DNA from: Myxococcales bacterium
GTDB lineage: Bacteria; Myxococcota; Polyangia; Fen-1088
Reading direction: 5' to 3'
DNA: 10,138 nt
NCBI GenBank assembly: GCA_003155465.1
Contig: PMCR01000281.1
Coordinates: 1-10,138, forward strand
Part shown: in pieces, positions 1 through 7,071 of the stretch
Numbering within the stretch: position 1 is the first letter of the stretch
Layout of the letters: the number at the start of each line of letters is the position of its first letter
Made by a program: the position numbers and the translations under genes
Notes under the pieces: model-generated
Seen by the model: only the letters and a program-made list of their open reading frames with translations
Database searches by the model: none
Told to the model about the DNA's origin: nothing

Positions 1-26
1 GGTGCCTACCTGCCCGATGCGGACTT

Positions 27-50
27 TAGGCCGGCTTGCGCGGCGGCCTA
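27..50. repeat. Short inverted repeat at the 3' end of the transposase remnant
   Basis: TAGGCCG (27-33) and CGGCCTA (44-50) are perfect 7-bp inverted arms with a 10-nt spacer. The right arm contains the stop codon (48-50, minus strand) of the IS91-type remnant, so the hairpin sits exactly where that reading frame ends. It could be a terminator-like structure or part of the oriIS end that IS91 elements carry beyond the transposase 3' end. The window begins too soon to see the element's boundary. Confidence 0.3.
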
Positions 51-660
51 CGCGTCGAACAGTTCGGTCTGCGCCTGGGGTCTGTGGCGCAGCTCGCTGG
101 CCTGCCAGTACGGGGGAGCACGTGCGGGGGCCAGGGGTGGTGGCTCGGTGGGCTCGCCCAGGTGCTTCAGGAAGCGGACGATGTTCTCTGGCTTCTTGAC
201 AGGGGCGCGGTGATCTCGACGCCGGGATGGCCGCGCAGAGCCACGGGGTCGGGGCGGCGGCGCAGCTCGGGGCCGGCGGGCGACGGGCGCGGCGAAGCCG
301 CGTGGGGCAGGGGTTGGGCGTGCAGGCCCTAGGTCCCGCAGGGATGGCCAGACCGGCGACGGAGGCGGCGGCCAGTTGAGCGAGCGCCGGCTCTCGCTCT
401 GCAAAGCCGTCATCGAGCACGGTCAGGTCTTCGCCGGCCTCGATGACCCCGCGCCGGGCGAGATGGGACAGGATGCGAGCCCGTACGACTTGCATCAGGT
501 CGCCGACTTCCTCGGTACAAAGGCGTGGCAGGGGGTGGAAGACCGGTTGGCCGTCGGCCTGTTTCACATACACTCCGTCCACGAACAAACCGTGCCAGTG
601 CGGATTTAGCTTCAAGTTGGCGAGTCGCTGGTGGAAAGATGCAGGGAGGCCCGAATGAAT
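48..660 (-). pseudogene. IS91-family (HUH/Y2) transposase remnant, truncated and frameshifted
   Basis: Three minus-strand pieces in different frames read like successive parts of an IS91-type rolling-circle transposase. The first, 660 to about 345, contains LKLNPHWHGLFVDGVY; its HWH is the HUH metal-binding motif. It continues with HPLPRLCTEEV and an ARILSHLARRG helix. The second, about 280-200, is in another frame and reads PELRRRPDPVALRGHPGVEI then TAPL. The third, about 205-48, is in a third frame and reads VKKPENIVRFLKHLGEPTE followed by PPPLAPARAPP and a C-terminal QTELFDA, typical of the family's last residues. The N-terminal zinc-binding part is missing. Between the second and third pieces the middle of the protein, including the region expected to hold the catalytic tyrosines, is absent, with an abrupt junction near 198-205. 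A stop codon (664-666) closes the first frame upstream. The element is therefore dead. Family assignment is from remembered consensus and is fairly secure; the exact subgroup is not. Confidence 0.72.
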
Positions 661-712
661 AGGTCAGAGCGATCCATCAGGCGCGTTCTTGCGGCTGTGT
701 GAGATTGTTGTG

Positions 713-1930
713 CTATCTCACCATGCAGGCCGCCACTGTGCGGTTGTTCGCCTCGTCGACCAACACGAAGCTGCCGGTGGCGCGGTTGTCCTGATAGCGG
801 TCCGGGCAAAGGGGCTGGTCGGCTCTAAGCTGGATGCGGCCGATGTCGTTGAGACAAAGCGCGGGCGGGTTGATCTCGCGACTGAGGGTTTGCATGTCAA
901 AGCGATAGTCGAGCCGGCTGACTGTGGCGCGCGTCTGTCTTGGCCCGTGCAGCAGGCGCAAATTGCGGCCCGCGACCAGCGGCTCGGCGCCGAACCAGCA
1001 AACCATGGCGTCCACATCGTCGCGCAGGTCGGGACGGTTGTGCACGCGCACCAGCAGGTCCCCGCGCCGGATGTCGACGTCGTGGTCGAGCTCGACAGCC
1101 ACCGACAAGGGCGCGCGCGCCTCGGCCACCGCCCGGCAGGCTACGGTCAGGCCCGCCACGGCCGCGCGGGCGCCCCCGGGCAGCAGCGCCACCTCATCGC
1201 CCACGCACAGATGCCCACTTGCCAGGCGGCCCGCCCAGGTGCGCGGGCCCAGCGAGATCTGCACGGGCAAACGACAGTCCACCTGGTTGATGTCGCTGGC
1301 GATGTGGACGTTTTCCAGGTGGCGCAGCAGCGGCGGTCCCGGATACCAGGGCATGGTGGCCGACCGCTCGACCACGTTGTCGCCCAGCTTGGCACTCATC
1401 GGAATGACGGTCACATCGTGAATGGCGACCTTCTGCGAGAATGCTTCGAACTGTTCGCGCACTTCACTGAATGCAGATTGGGCGAAGTCCACCAAGTCCA
1501 TCTTGTTCACGCACAGAACCAGGTGCGAAATGCGAAAGAGGGAGGCCAGAAAGCAGTGCCGCCGCGTCTGCTCCACCAGCCCGTGACGCACGTCAACCAG
1601 AACCACCGCGAGATTGGCGGTGGAAAGTCCGGTCACCATGTTGGGCAGATAGCCGAGATGCCCGGGGCAGTCGGCCAGGATGAACCGGCGTTTCCCCGTC
1701 GAGAAGAAGCGGTAGGCCACGTCGATGGTGATGTTCTGCGCACGCTCGGCGCGCAGCCCATCGGTGGCAAAGGCAAGGTTCAGGCCTTCCTCGCCCAGTC
1801 GGTTCGACGCGCGCCGGAGTGAATCCAGTTGGTCGTCGAGCAGGGCCCGGCAGTCGTGCAAGAGCCGGCCGATGAGCGTGCTCTTGCCATCGTCCACGTT
1901 GCCCGCGGTCGCAAAACGCAGCAGGTCCAT
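713..1930 (-). CDS. cysN: Sulfate adenylyltransferase subunit 1 (CysN, GTPase subunit)
   Basis: CysN is the GTP-hydrolysing subunit of ATP sulfurylase. With CysD it couples GTP hydrolysis to formation of adenosine 5'-phosphosulfate in the cytoplasm, the first step of sulfate assimilation. The 405-residue protein has the EF-Tu-like order: P-loop GNVDDGKST (10-18), switch I ITIDVAYRFF (67-76), switch II DCPGHLGY (87-94), NKMD (142-145) and SAK (179-181), followed by beta-barrel domains. It lacks a fused APS kinase domain and is shorter than E. coli CysN (about 475 residues), within the range of stand-alone forms. Its ATG follows the cysD stop directly (TGA-ATG). A GAGGGG ribosome binding site inside the cysD end (1940-1945) lies 9 nt upstream, which fixes the start and implies translational coupling. 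Oddities: Asn66 stands where most family members have Gly before ITID, and LGYLPNM replaces the usual xQYTRNM after PGH. No terminator is evident before the IS remnant. Confidence 0.95.
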   Translation of the reverse strand: MDLLRFATAGNVDDGKSTLIGRLLHDCRALLDDQLDSLRRASNRLGEEGLNLAFATDGLRAERAQNITIDVAYRFFSTGKRRFILADCPGHLGYLPNMVTGLSTANLAVVLVDVRHGLVEQTRRHCFLASLFRISHLVLCVNKMDLVDFAQSAFSEVREQFEAFSQKVAIHDVTVIPMSAKLGDNVVERSATMPWYPGPPLLRHLENVHIASDINQVDCRLPVQISLGPRTWAGRLASGHLCVGDEVALLPGGARAAVAGLTVACRAVAEARAPLSVAVELDHDVDIRRGDLLVRVHNRPDLRDDVDAMVCWFGAEPLVAGRNLRLLHGPRQTRATVSRLDYRFDMQTLSREINPPALCLNDIGRIQLRADQPLCPDRYQDNRATGSFVLVDEANNRTVAACMVR

Positions 1931-2833
1931 TCAGAAATACCCCTCGGTCTTGCGCTCCTCCATCGCTGCCTCGGAACGCCGGTCGTCCATGCGCAAGCCG
2001 CGCTCGCTGGTACGCGCCGCCGCAATCTCGTCAATGATCTCGTCAACGGAAATCGCGCCCGATTCCATGGCCGCACTGCAGGTCATGTCGCCCACGGTGC
2101 GAAAACGCACGCGCAGTTCCTCGACCGTCTCGCCCTCCTCCACCGCCAAGTGGGGCGACTCGGCCAGCAAGACCCCCGCGCGAGTGCGCAGGCAGCGGCG
2201 CCGATGCGCGCGATAGAGCGCAGGAATGTCCAGCCGCTCGCGGCCGATGTACTGCCAGACATCCAATTCGGTCCAGTTGGACAGGGGAAACACCCGCATG
2301 TGCTCGCCCGGGCACAAGGCACCGTTGAGCTGCAGCCAGAACTCGGGCCGCTGCCGGTGCGGATCCCAGCCGCCCGCGTCTTTGCGCAGTGAAAAGATCC
2401 GCTCCTTGGCCCGCGCCTTCTCTTCGTCGCGCCGGCCGCCCCCGATGAGCGCGTCCAGCCCAAGTTCACGCACGCTGTCCAGCAGGGTGATCGTCTGCTG
2501 CAGGTTGCGGCTGGCCTTGGGGCCCACCTCGTCACGCGCATGACCGGCATCGACGGTGTCCTGTACGCGACGGACCAGCAACTCCTCGCCGATATCTGCC
2601 ACCAGCCGATCGCGAAACTCCAGCGTCTCGGGGAAGTTGTGTCCGGTATCGATGTGCAGAAGGGGGAAGGGCAGCCGCCCAGGCCGGAACCCGCGCAGGG
2701 CCAGCGCCACCATGCACAGCGAATCCTTGCCACCGGAAAACAGCAGCGCCGGACGCTTGAACCAAGCCGCCGTCTCGCGCAGGACGTAGATGGCCTCCGC
2801 CTCCAGGAGGTCAAGATGGGTGAGCGCTGTCAT
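1931..2833 (-). CDS. cysD: Sulfate adenylyltransferase subunit 2 (CysD, ATP-pyrophosphatase subunit)
   Basis: CysD is the catalytic adenylylating subunit of ATP sulfurylase and transfers AMP from ATP to sulfate. The 300-residue protein matches the usual length (E. coli 302). It shows the PP-loop SGGKDS (33-38), HIDTGHNFPE (60-69), the conserved GGRRDEEKARAKERIFS block, the PGEHMRVFPLSNWTELDVWQ segment and the typical EGYF C-terminus. All expected family motifs look intact. It is the first gene of the cysDN pair and abuts cysN with no gap. The ATG at 2833 is the only start near the family N-terminus (MTALTHLDLLEAEAI). No strong ribosome binding site is visible upstream. Its 5' side faces a TSUP transporter gene transcribed the other way, with a palindrome 20-40 nt upstream of the start, so the two sides may share sulfur-responsive control (inference). 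Confidence 0.96.
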   Translation of the reverse strand: MTALTHLDLLEAEAIYVLRETAAWFKRPALLFSGGKDSLCMVALALRGFRPGRLPFPLLHIDTGHNFPETLEFRDRLVADIGEELLVRRVQDTVDAGHARDEVGPKASRNLQQTITLLDSVRELGLDALIGGGRRDEEKARAKERIFSLRKDAGGWDPHRQRPEFWLQLNGALCPGEHMRVFPLSNWTELDVWQYIGRERLDIPALYRAHRRRCLRTRAGVLLAESPHLAVEEGETVEELRVRFRTVGDMTCSAAMESGAISVDEIIDEIAAARTSERGLRMDDRRSEAAMEERKTEGYF

Positions 2834-2853
2834 GCTTGTGCATTGTCAGCACG

Positions 2854-2874
2854 AATGGCGGGTACACCGCCATT
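2854..2874. promoter_or_regulatory. Operator-like perfect palindrome between divergent sulfur genes
   Basis: AATGGCGG (2854-2861) and CCGCCATT (2867-2874) are exact 8-bp inverted arms around the 5-nt spacer GTACA. The repeat lies in the 73-bp gap between cysD (minus) and the TSUP gene (plus). Its right arm overlaps a candidate -35 box for the plus-strand gene. Size, symmetry and position fit a dimeric regulator's operator controlling one or both genes. The regulator is unknown and no regulator gene is adjacent. Confidence 0.5.
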
Positions 2875-2900
2875 GAAAATTTTCTCCCCGCGCATACCCT
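2873..2900 (+). promoter_or_regulatory. Candidate sigma70-type promoter for the TSUP gene
   Basis: TTGAAA (2873-2878) matches five of six -35 consensus bases. After a 16-bp spacer, TACCCT (2895-2900) keeps the three most conserved -10 positions (TA...T). The predicted transcription start would be about 2906-2908, at the ATG at 2907, so the mRNA could be leaderless; this agrees with the absence of a ribosome binding site. The -35 box overlaps the palindrome. This is a visual match only. Confidence 0.35.
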
Positions 2901-2906
2901 GTGCCG

Positions 2907-3755
2907 ATGCCAGCCGCGCCGCGCTCGTGGATCAACCCCGCCTACCTTGGGGCGGTGGCGCTCGGGTGTGCCCTGCTGGTGGCCACGGGCGTATACGTTC
3001 CGCGCACCTCCCTCCTCGCCATCACGCTGGTGGCCTTCGTGTGCGAATTCGTGGACAGTGCTTTCGGCATGGGCTTCGGGACCATCCTGGCGCCGCTCTT
3101 GCTCGTGGCGGGTTTCTCGCCCACCGAAGTGGTGCCGGTCATCCTGGTTTCAGAGTTGCTCACCGGATTCGGCGCGGCCCTCTTCCACGCGAAGGACCAG
3201 AACGTCTCATTCGCCCGCGGCTCCAAGCACCTGTCAGCCGGGGTTTTGCTTTCCGTCGGCAGCGTGCTCGGCGTCTTCATCGGCGCGCCCGTGTTCCTCA
3301 AGGCCTCGGCCCGGCTTCTCACCCTCTTCATCGGCGTCATCATCACGCTCTCGGGCGTCGCGATCTTCTACTGCCTCGACCATGCGCTTCGCTATCGCCG
3401 CGCGGGGGTCTTCACCCTTGCCACCGTCGCTGCGTTCAACAAGACCCTGAGCGGCGGAGGCTATGGGCCGCTCATGACCAGCGGCCAGCTCTTGGTCGGC
3501 GTCGAGGCCAAGGCCGCGGCCGCCATCACCTCGGTGTCCGAGGGTGTGACCTGTCTGATTGCCAGCGCCATCTTCGTGTCGAGTGGCGGTCACTACAACC
3601 TGGACCTGCTTTTCGCCGTGCTCTCCGGCTCGCTCTTTGCTGTGCCCCTTGCTACCGGCTCGGTGCGCCGCCTGAACGAACGCACCATGAAGAAGGGCAT
3701 CGGCATCGCGACGCTGATCCTCGGTTGCTGGACGGTTGGCAAGGCGCTGCGGTAG
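2907..3755 (+). CDS. TSUP (TauE/SafE) family membrane transporter, probable sulfur-oxyanion carrier
   Basis: This is a 282-residue polytopic inner-membrane protein with about eight hydrophobic segments. It has the internal two-fold pattern of the TSUP family: a Gly-rich re-entrant motif in the first half (FGMGFG, 53-58, followed by PTEVVPVILVSELLTG) and a matching one in the second (NKTLSGGGYGP, 178-188, followed by AITSVSEGVTCLI). Family members move sulfite, sulfate, sulfonates or other organosulfur compounds; Corynebacterium CysZ, encoded with cysDN, is a TSUP protein needed for sulfate uptake. Here the gene is divergent from cysDN, so sulfate or sulfite transport is a reasonable inference, though direction and substrate cannot be read from sequence. 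Start: ATG 2907 is preferred because a possible promoter points to it. GTG 2901 in the same frame would add two residues. Neither has a ribosome binding site. Confidence 0.88.
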   Translation: MPAAPRSWINPAYLGAVALGCALLVATGVYVPRTSLLAITLVAFVCEFVDSAFGMGFGTILAPLLLVAGFSPTEVVPVILVSELLTGFGAALFHAKDQNVSFARGSKHLSAGVLLSVGSVLGVFIGAPVFLKASARLLTLFIGVIITLSGVAIFYCLDHALRYRRAGVFTLATVAAFNKTLSGGGYGPLMTSGQLLVGVEAKAAAAITSVSEGVTCLIASAIFVSSGGHYNLDLLFAVLSGSLFAVPLATGSVRRLNERTMKKGIGIATLILGCWTVGKALR

Positions 3756-3770
3756 AGCCCCATCCGGGCT
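3756..3770 (+). terminator. Weak stem-loop directly after the TSUP stop codon
   Basis: AGCCC (3756-3760) and GGGCT (3766-3770) form a perfect 5-bp stem with a 5-nt loop, starting one base after the TAG stop. No T-run follows, so it is at best a weak or Rho-assisted end. It may equally be incidental at this GC content. Confidence 0.2.
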
Positions 3771-3809
3771 GCAGTCCGTCGCGAATCTGCCGATGGTGGG
3801 TAGAGCACG

Positions 3810-4403
3810 ATGAATTCCGTTCTCCGAGCCGTCCAGGTGTTCCAATCGCTGTCTGATGCGGAGTGCGCCGAGCTGGTGCGCTTCATGCGCATTCGGCAGT
3901 ACGAGGCTGGCGCGACGATCTTCGAATGCGGCAAGCCAGGTGACACCATGCTGGTGGTGGCCGACGGCGCGCTCTCCGTGTTGATGCCAGGCCCGCGCCG
4001 CAGGAACATCGAGGTGGCCCGGGTTGGCGTTGCCGGGGTGCTCGGTGAAATGTCGTGCATCGACCCTGCCCCGCGCAGCGCCACCATTGTGGCCGCCATG
4101 CGCACAACGGTCTACGAGCTGGGGCGCAAAGAGCTGACTCGCATGCGACAGATGGCCCCAGGCGTGGCGTCAGCTCTGGTAGGCGCTGCTATCCGCAGTG
4201 TGACCCTGCGCCTGCGCCGCGTGGACGAACGCATCGAACGCGAACTGGCCGGCCACTTGGCGGCACGACTCCCGGAGTTGCGACAAACGGCTTGCACCTC
4301 TGCACGCAAGTCTTCCCGCCGGACCCCGACCGGCTCCGCGATCGAGCCGACGGAGCCAGGCGCATGGACGGCTTTGTTGGCCCGCATGCGAGGCAGCGCA
4401 TGA
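3810..4403 (+). CDS. Crp-type cyclic-nucleotide-binding domain protein, first of a pair
   Basis: A 197-residue soluble protein whose first ~115 residues form a Crp/PKA-regulatory-type cNMP-binding beta-roll. Visible landmarks are the helical start VFQSLSDAECAELVRFM (10-26), the FECGKPGDTMLVVADGALSV strand-turn block (38-57) and the phosphate-binding cassette GEMSCIDPAPRSAT (79-92). In that cassette Glu80 and Arg89 are the residues that in family members contact the ribose 2'-OH and the cyclic phosphate. A helical stretch follows (about 112-150). The last ~40 residues are polar and low in complexity, with no helix-turn-helix, so it is not a Crp-like transcription factor by itself. Its stop overlaps the next start as ATGA, and the next protein has the same domain, so the two may form a complex. 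Ligand and target are unknown. The start at 3810 has only a weak upstream purine stretch. Confidence 0.82.
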   Translation: MNSVLRAVQVFQSLSDAECAELVRFMRIRQYEAGATIFECGKPGDTMLVVADGALSVLMPGPRRRNIEVARVGVAGVLGEMSCIDPAPRSATIVAAMRTTVYELGRKELTRMRQMAPGVASALVGAAIRSVTLRLRRVDERIERELAGHLAARLPELRQTACTSARKSSRRTPTGSAIEPTEPGAWTALLARMRGSA

Positions 4404-4978
4404 GGGCGGCTTTGCCGCGGGGGCTCCTGCCCGGTTACTCCAGCGCTGAGCTGGACCAGCTCTTGGCCGCAACCCGGACCCGCCACTTTCCTGCCGGCAC
4501 ATGGCTAAGCCGCGAAGGCGAACCTGGCTCATCCTGCTTCCTCATCGCGACCGGCACGGTGGATGTGGTCAAGCATCTCGACGGAGAGGAGCACGTGCTC
4601 GCCAGCCTGCGGCCGGGGAATTTGGTGGGCCAGACGGCGCTTGTCGAGGGTACGCTACGCTCGGCCTCGGTGCGAGCCACGTCAGCCACCACGGCACTTG
4701 AGATCACGCGCAAGACTCTCCAGCACTTTGTGCAGCAGGGAAGCCCCTTTGCCCAGCGCTTCCAAGAGCAACTCGCCATCGCCGGGATCCGCCAACTGCG
4801 GGCTGCGGCCGATCAACTGGCGCTGGTCCTGGCACGCACGGTTCGGCCGTCGGGCAGGCGGCCCGTCGCGGTCGACCGCCTCGCTCTCGCCTTCATCCAA
4901 GCTGCCACCGGCGAATGGGATGTGCCCCTGAGCCTCGGGGCCTGCCCGCCACCTTCGGCCAAGAAGCGCACGTCGTAG
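4400..4978 (+). CDS. Crp-type cyclic-nucleotide-binding domain protein, second of a pair
   Basis: A 192-residue protein whose ATG (4400-4402) overlaps the preceding stop as ATGA, a strong sign of translational coupling and the reason for this start. An in-frame ATG at 4364 would add 12 residues. The N-terminal cNMP-binding fold runs from [14 protein letters not shown] to about residue 120, with [20 protein letters not shown] (38-57) and the cassette [15 protein letters not shown] (77-91). The cassette keeps the phosphate-binding Arg87-Ser-Ala, but the usual Glu after the Gly is Gln78, so nucleotide affinity or specificity may differ from its partner. The C-terminal helices (about 110-150) and basic tail show no helix-turn-helix. 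A pair of same-domain proteins encoded head to tail suggests an asymmetric sensor. It lies 89 bp before transketolase on the same strand; a functional link is not shown by sequence. Confidence 0.8.
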   Translation: MRAALPRGLLPGYSSAELDQLLAATRTRHFPAGTWLSREGEPGSSCFLIATGTVDVVKHLDGEEHVLASLRPGNLVGQTALVEGTLRSASVRATSATTALEITRKTLQHFVQQGSPFAQRFQEQLAIAGIRQLRAAADQLALVLARTVRPSGRRPVAVDRLALAFIQAATGEWDVPLSLGACPPPSAKKRTS

Positions 4979-4980
4979 CC

Positions 4981-4996
4981 CGCGCCGGGCGGCGCG
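4981..4996 (+). terminator. GC-rich stem-loop after the cNMP gene pair
   Basis: CGCGCC (4981-4986) and GGCGCG (4991-4996) form a perfect 6-bp all-GC stem with a GGGC loop, starting two bases after the TAG stop. A second, mutually exclusive 5-bp stem (GCCCG 4978-4982 with CGGGC 4986-4990) overlaps it. No T-run follows. It could slow or end transcription before transketolase or stabilise the mRNA 3' end; the evidence is structural only. Confidence 0.25.
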
Positions 4997-5067
4997 AAGG
5001 GGCGGACCTGCCCACGCGACTCGCTACCAATTCAGCCCTGCGCGTGCTAGCAACCGGCGCTAGAGGC

Positions 5068-7071
5068 ATGGACCAGCTCAGCAATCTCGCCATCAATACC
5101 ATACGCATCCTTTCCATCGATGCCGTGCAGAAGGCCAACGCGGGCCACCCGGGCCTGCCCATGGGGGCAGCGCCCATGGCCTACGTGCTCTGGCAGAGGC
5201 ACCTTCGGCACAATCCGCGCAACCCCAAATGGCCGGATCGCGACCGCTTCGTACTCTCCGCTGGTCACGGATCCATGTTGCTCTACTCGCTCCTGCACCT
5301 GACCGGGTACGACCTGTCTCTGGATGACATCAAGACCTTCCGCCAGTGGGGCTCGCGCGCGGCCGGCCACCCGGAATCCTTTCTCGCCCCCGGCGTGGAG
5401 GCCACCACCGGCCCGCTCGGTCAGGGCGCCACCAACGCGGTCGGCATGGCCATCGCCGAGAGCTTTCTGGCTGGACGCTACAACAAACCGGGCCACACCA
5501 TCGTCGATCATCGGAGCTACGCCCTGGTGGGCGACGGCGACATGATGGAAGGCATCACCCACGAGGCGGCGTCGCTGGCCGGTCATCTGGGGCTCCACAA
5601 GCTGGTCTGGCTCTACGACGACAACAAGATCTCACTCGACGGCCCGACCTCGCTCGCGTTCACCGAGGACGTGGGCAAGCGCTTCGAGGCGTACGGCTGG
5701 CAAGTCTTGCGGGTTGAACAAGGCGACACCGACATTGAAGCCATCGACCGTGCCCTTGTCGCAGCCAAAGCCGACACGACGCGGCCGTCACTCATCATGG
5801 TTCGCACAACCATCGGCTACGGCTCGCCCCACAAAGCCGGCAGCAGCGAAGCCCATGGCGCGCCCCTGGGCGCGGAAGAAGTGAAGCTGACCAAGAAGAA
5901 CCTGGGCTGGGACCCGGAAAAGCAGTTCTATCTCCCAGATGAGGCCGTGACCCACTTCCGCACCGCGGTCGAGCGCGGCGCCCAAGCCGAAGCCGCCTGG
6001 CAGAAACGGTTTGACGCCTGGGCCGCGGAAAATCCCGACCTGGCAAGCGAGTGGCACATGGCCTTGCGGGGCGAACTGCCCGCGGGCTGGGAATCCGCCC
6101 TGCCCGCCTTTACCCCCAAGGATGAGCTGGCCACGCGCCAGTCGGGCGGCAAGGTCCTGACTGCCATCGCCAGCAAGGTGCCTTGGCTGCTGGGGGGCGA
6201 CGCTGATCTGTCATGTTCCACGCTGACCACCCTGGCCGGCCAGGGTGATTTCGATGGAAAAACCGGGTTGGGCCGCAACCTTCACTTTGGCGTGCGCGAA
6301 CACGCCATGGGCGCCATTGCCAACGGCCTCGCCTACCACGGTGGGGTGCGCCCGTTCACCGCCACCTTCTTCGTGTTCTCGGACTACGAACGCCCGGCGA
6401 TAAGAATGGCCGCCATCAGTCGCTTGCCCGTCACCTTCGTGTTCACCCACGACTCCATCGGCGTAGGCGAAGACGGCCCCACCCACCAACCGGTTGAACA
6501 GCTCATGTCGCTGCGTCTGATTCCCAACCTCTGGGTCATTCGTCCGGCCGACGCCAACGAGGTGGTCGAGGCCTACCGGATCGCCATGCAGCGCAACGAC
6601 GGTCCGGTCGCGGTCATCCTGACCCGGCAAAAGACACCAACCTTCGATCGCGCCAAGCTGGCCCCGGCCAAGGGCGTGCACAAGGGCGGCTACGTCCTGT
6701 GCGACGCGGCCGGCGGCACGCCGCAAGCTGTGCTCATAGCCACTGGCAGCGAAGTGGCGTTGGCGCTGGCCGCGCAGGACAAGCTGCTGGCCCAGGGCAT
6801 TCGGGCTCGGGTGGTGTCGCTGCCTTGCTGGGAGATCTTCGCGGCCCAGAGTCCCGAGTACCAAGACTCGGTCATCCCGCGCGCCATCGAGGCCCGGGTG
6901 TCCATCGAGGCTGGCACCACGCTCGGCTGGCAGCGCTGGGTGGGTGACCAGGGCGTCGCGATCGGCATCGACCGGTTCGGGGCGTCAGGCCCGGGCGGGG
7001 TATTGATGAAACAGTTCGGCTTCCATGCCGACGCCGTGGTCGGCGCGGTTGCAGGTATACTGAGGACATGA
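5068..7071 (+). CDS. tkt: Transketolase
   Basis: A 667-residue thiamine-diphosphate enzyme that moves two-carbon ketol units between sugar phosphates in the cytoplasm (non-oxidative pentose phosphate pathway). Length and motif spacing follow E. coli TktA closely. [10 protein letters not shown] carries His27. The ThDP/metal-binding motif GDGDMMEG is at 155-162, with DDNKIS about 28 residues after it. [10 protein letters not shown] follows. The pyrimidine domain has FGVREHAM, with the catalytic Glu at 411, and [16 protein letters not shown], with His473. The C-terminal domain ends in [12 protein letters not shown]. The position of TktA His261 is Ser here (KAGSSEAHG), a variation seen in other bacterial transketolases. 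The frame is open upstream, but [20 protein letters not shown] is the family N-terminus. AGAGG just before the ATG is a close-spaced ribosome binding site. The stop overlaps the next start (ATGA). Nothing suggests loss of function. Confidence 0.96.
   Translation: MDQLSNLAINTIRILSIDAVQKANAGHPGLPMGAAPMAYVLWQRHLRHNPRNPKWPDRDRFVLSAGHGSMLLYSLLHLTGYDLSLDDIKTFRQWGSRAAGHPESFLAPGVEATTGPLGQGATNAVGMAIAESFLAGRYNKPGHTIVDHRSYALVGDGDMMEGITHEAASLAGHLGLHKLVWLYDDNKISLDGPTSLAFTEDVGKRFEAYGWQVLRVEQGDTDIEAIDRALVAAKADTTRPSLIMVRTTIGYGSPHKAGSSEAHGAPLGAEEVKLTKKNLGWDPEKQFYLPDEAVTHFRTAVERGAQAEAAWQKRFDAWAAENPDLASEWHMALRGELPAGWESALPAFTPKDELATRQSGGKVLTAIASKVPWLLGGDADLSCSTLTTLAGQGDFDGKTGLGRNLHFGVREHAMGAIANGLAYHGGVRPFTATFFVFSDYERPAIRMAAISRLPVTFVFTHDSIGVGEDGPTHQPVEQLMSLRLIPNLWVIRPADANEVVEAYRIAMQRNDGPVAVILTRQKTPTFDRAKLAPAKGVHKGGYVLCDAAGGTPQAVLIATGSEVALALAAQDKLLAQGIRARVVSLPCWEIFAAQSPEYQDSVIPRAIEARVSIEAGTTLGWQRWVGDQGVAIGIDRFGASGPGGVLMKQFGFHADAVVGAVAGILRT

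Noticed and set aside
689..1822. Long plus-strand open frame opposite cysN (377 codons)
   Set aside because: It is antisense to a clear CysN with all GTPase motifs. Its protein is rich in His/Gln/Arg without any domain, as expected for the complement of a high-GC gene.
2540..3856. Plus-strand open frame of 438 codons spanning cysD antisense and the TSUP gene
   Set aside because: It crosses two confident genes in another frame and gives Arg/Pro-rich nonsense; the TSUP frame has the membrane pattern.
3810..4978. cNMP-domain genes as part of a family 2 encapsulin sulfur-storage locus
   Set aside because: Some encapsulins carry a cNMP domain and associate with sulfur genes, but these proteins are under 200 residues with no shell-protein fold, and no cysteine desulfurase gene is present.
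4915..5067. Upstream extension of transketolase to an earlier start
   Set aside because: The extension overlaps the cNMP gene, has no family similarity, and the usual transketolase N-terminus begins at the ATG at 5068.
5836..5847. Missing His261-equivalent in transketolase as a sign of a changed enzyme
   Set aside because: Other bacterial transketolases also lack His there, and the Glu411, His473 and ThDP-binding motifs are intact.
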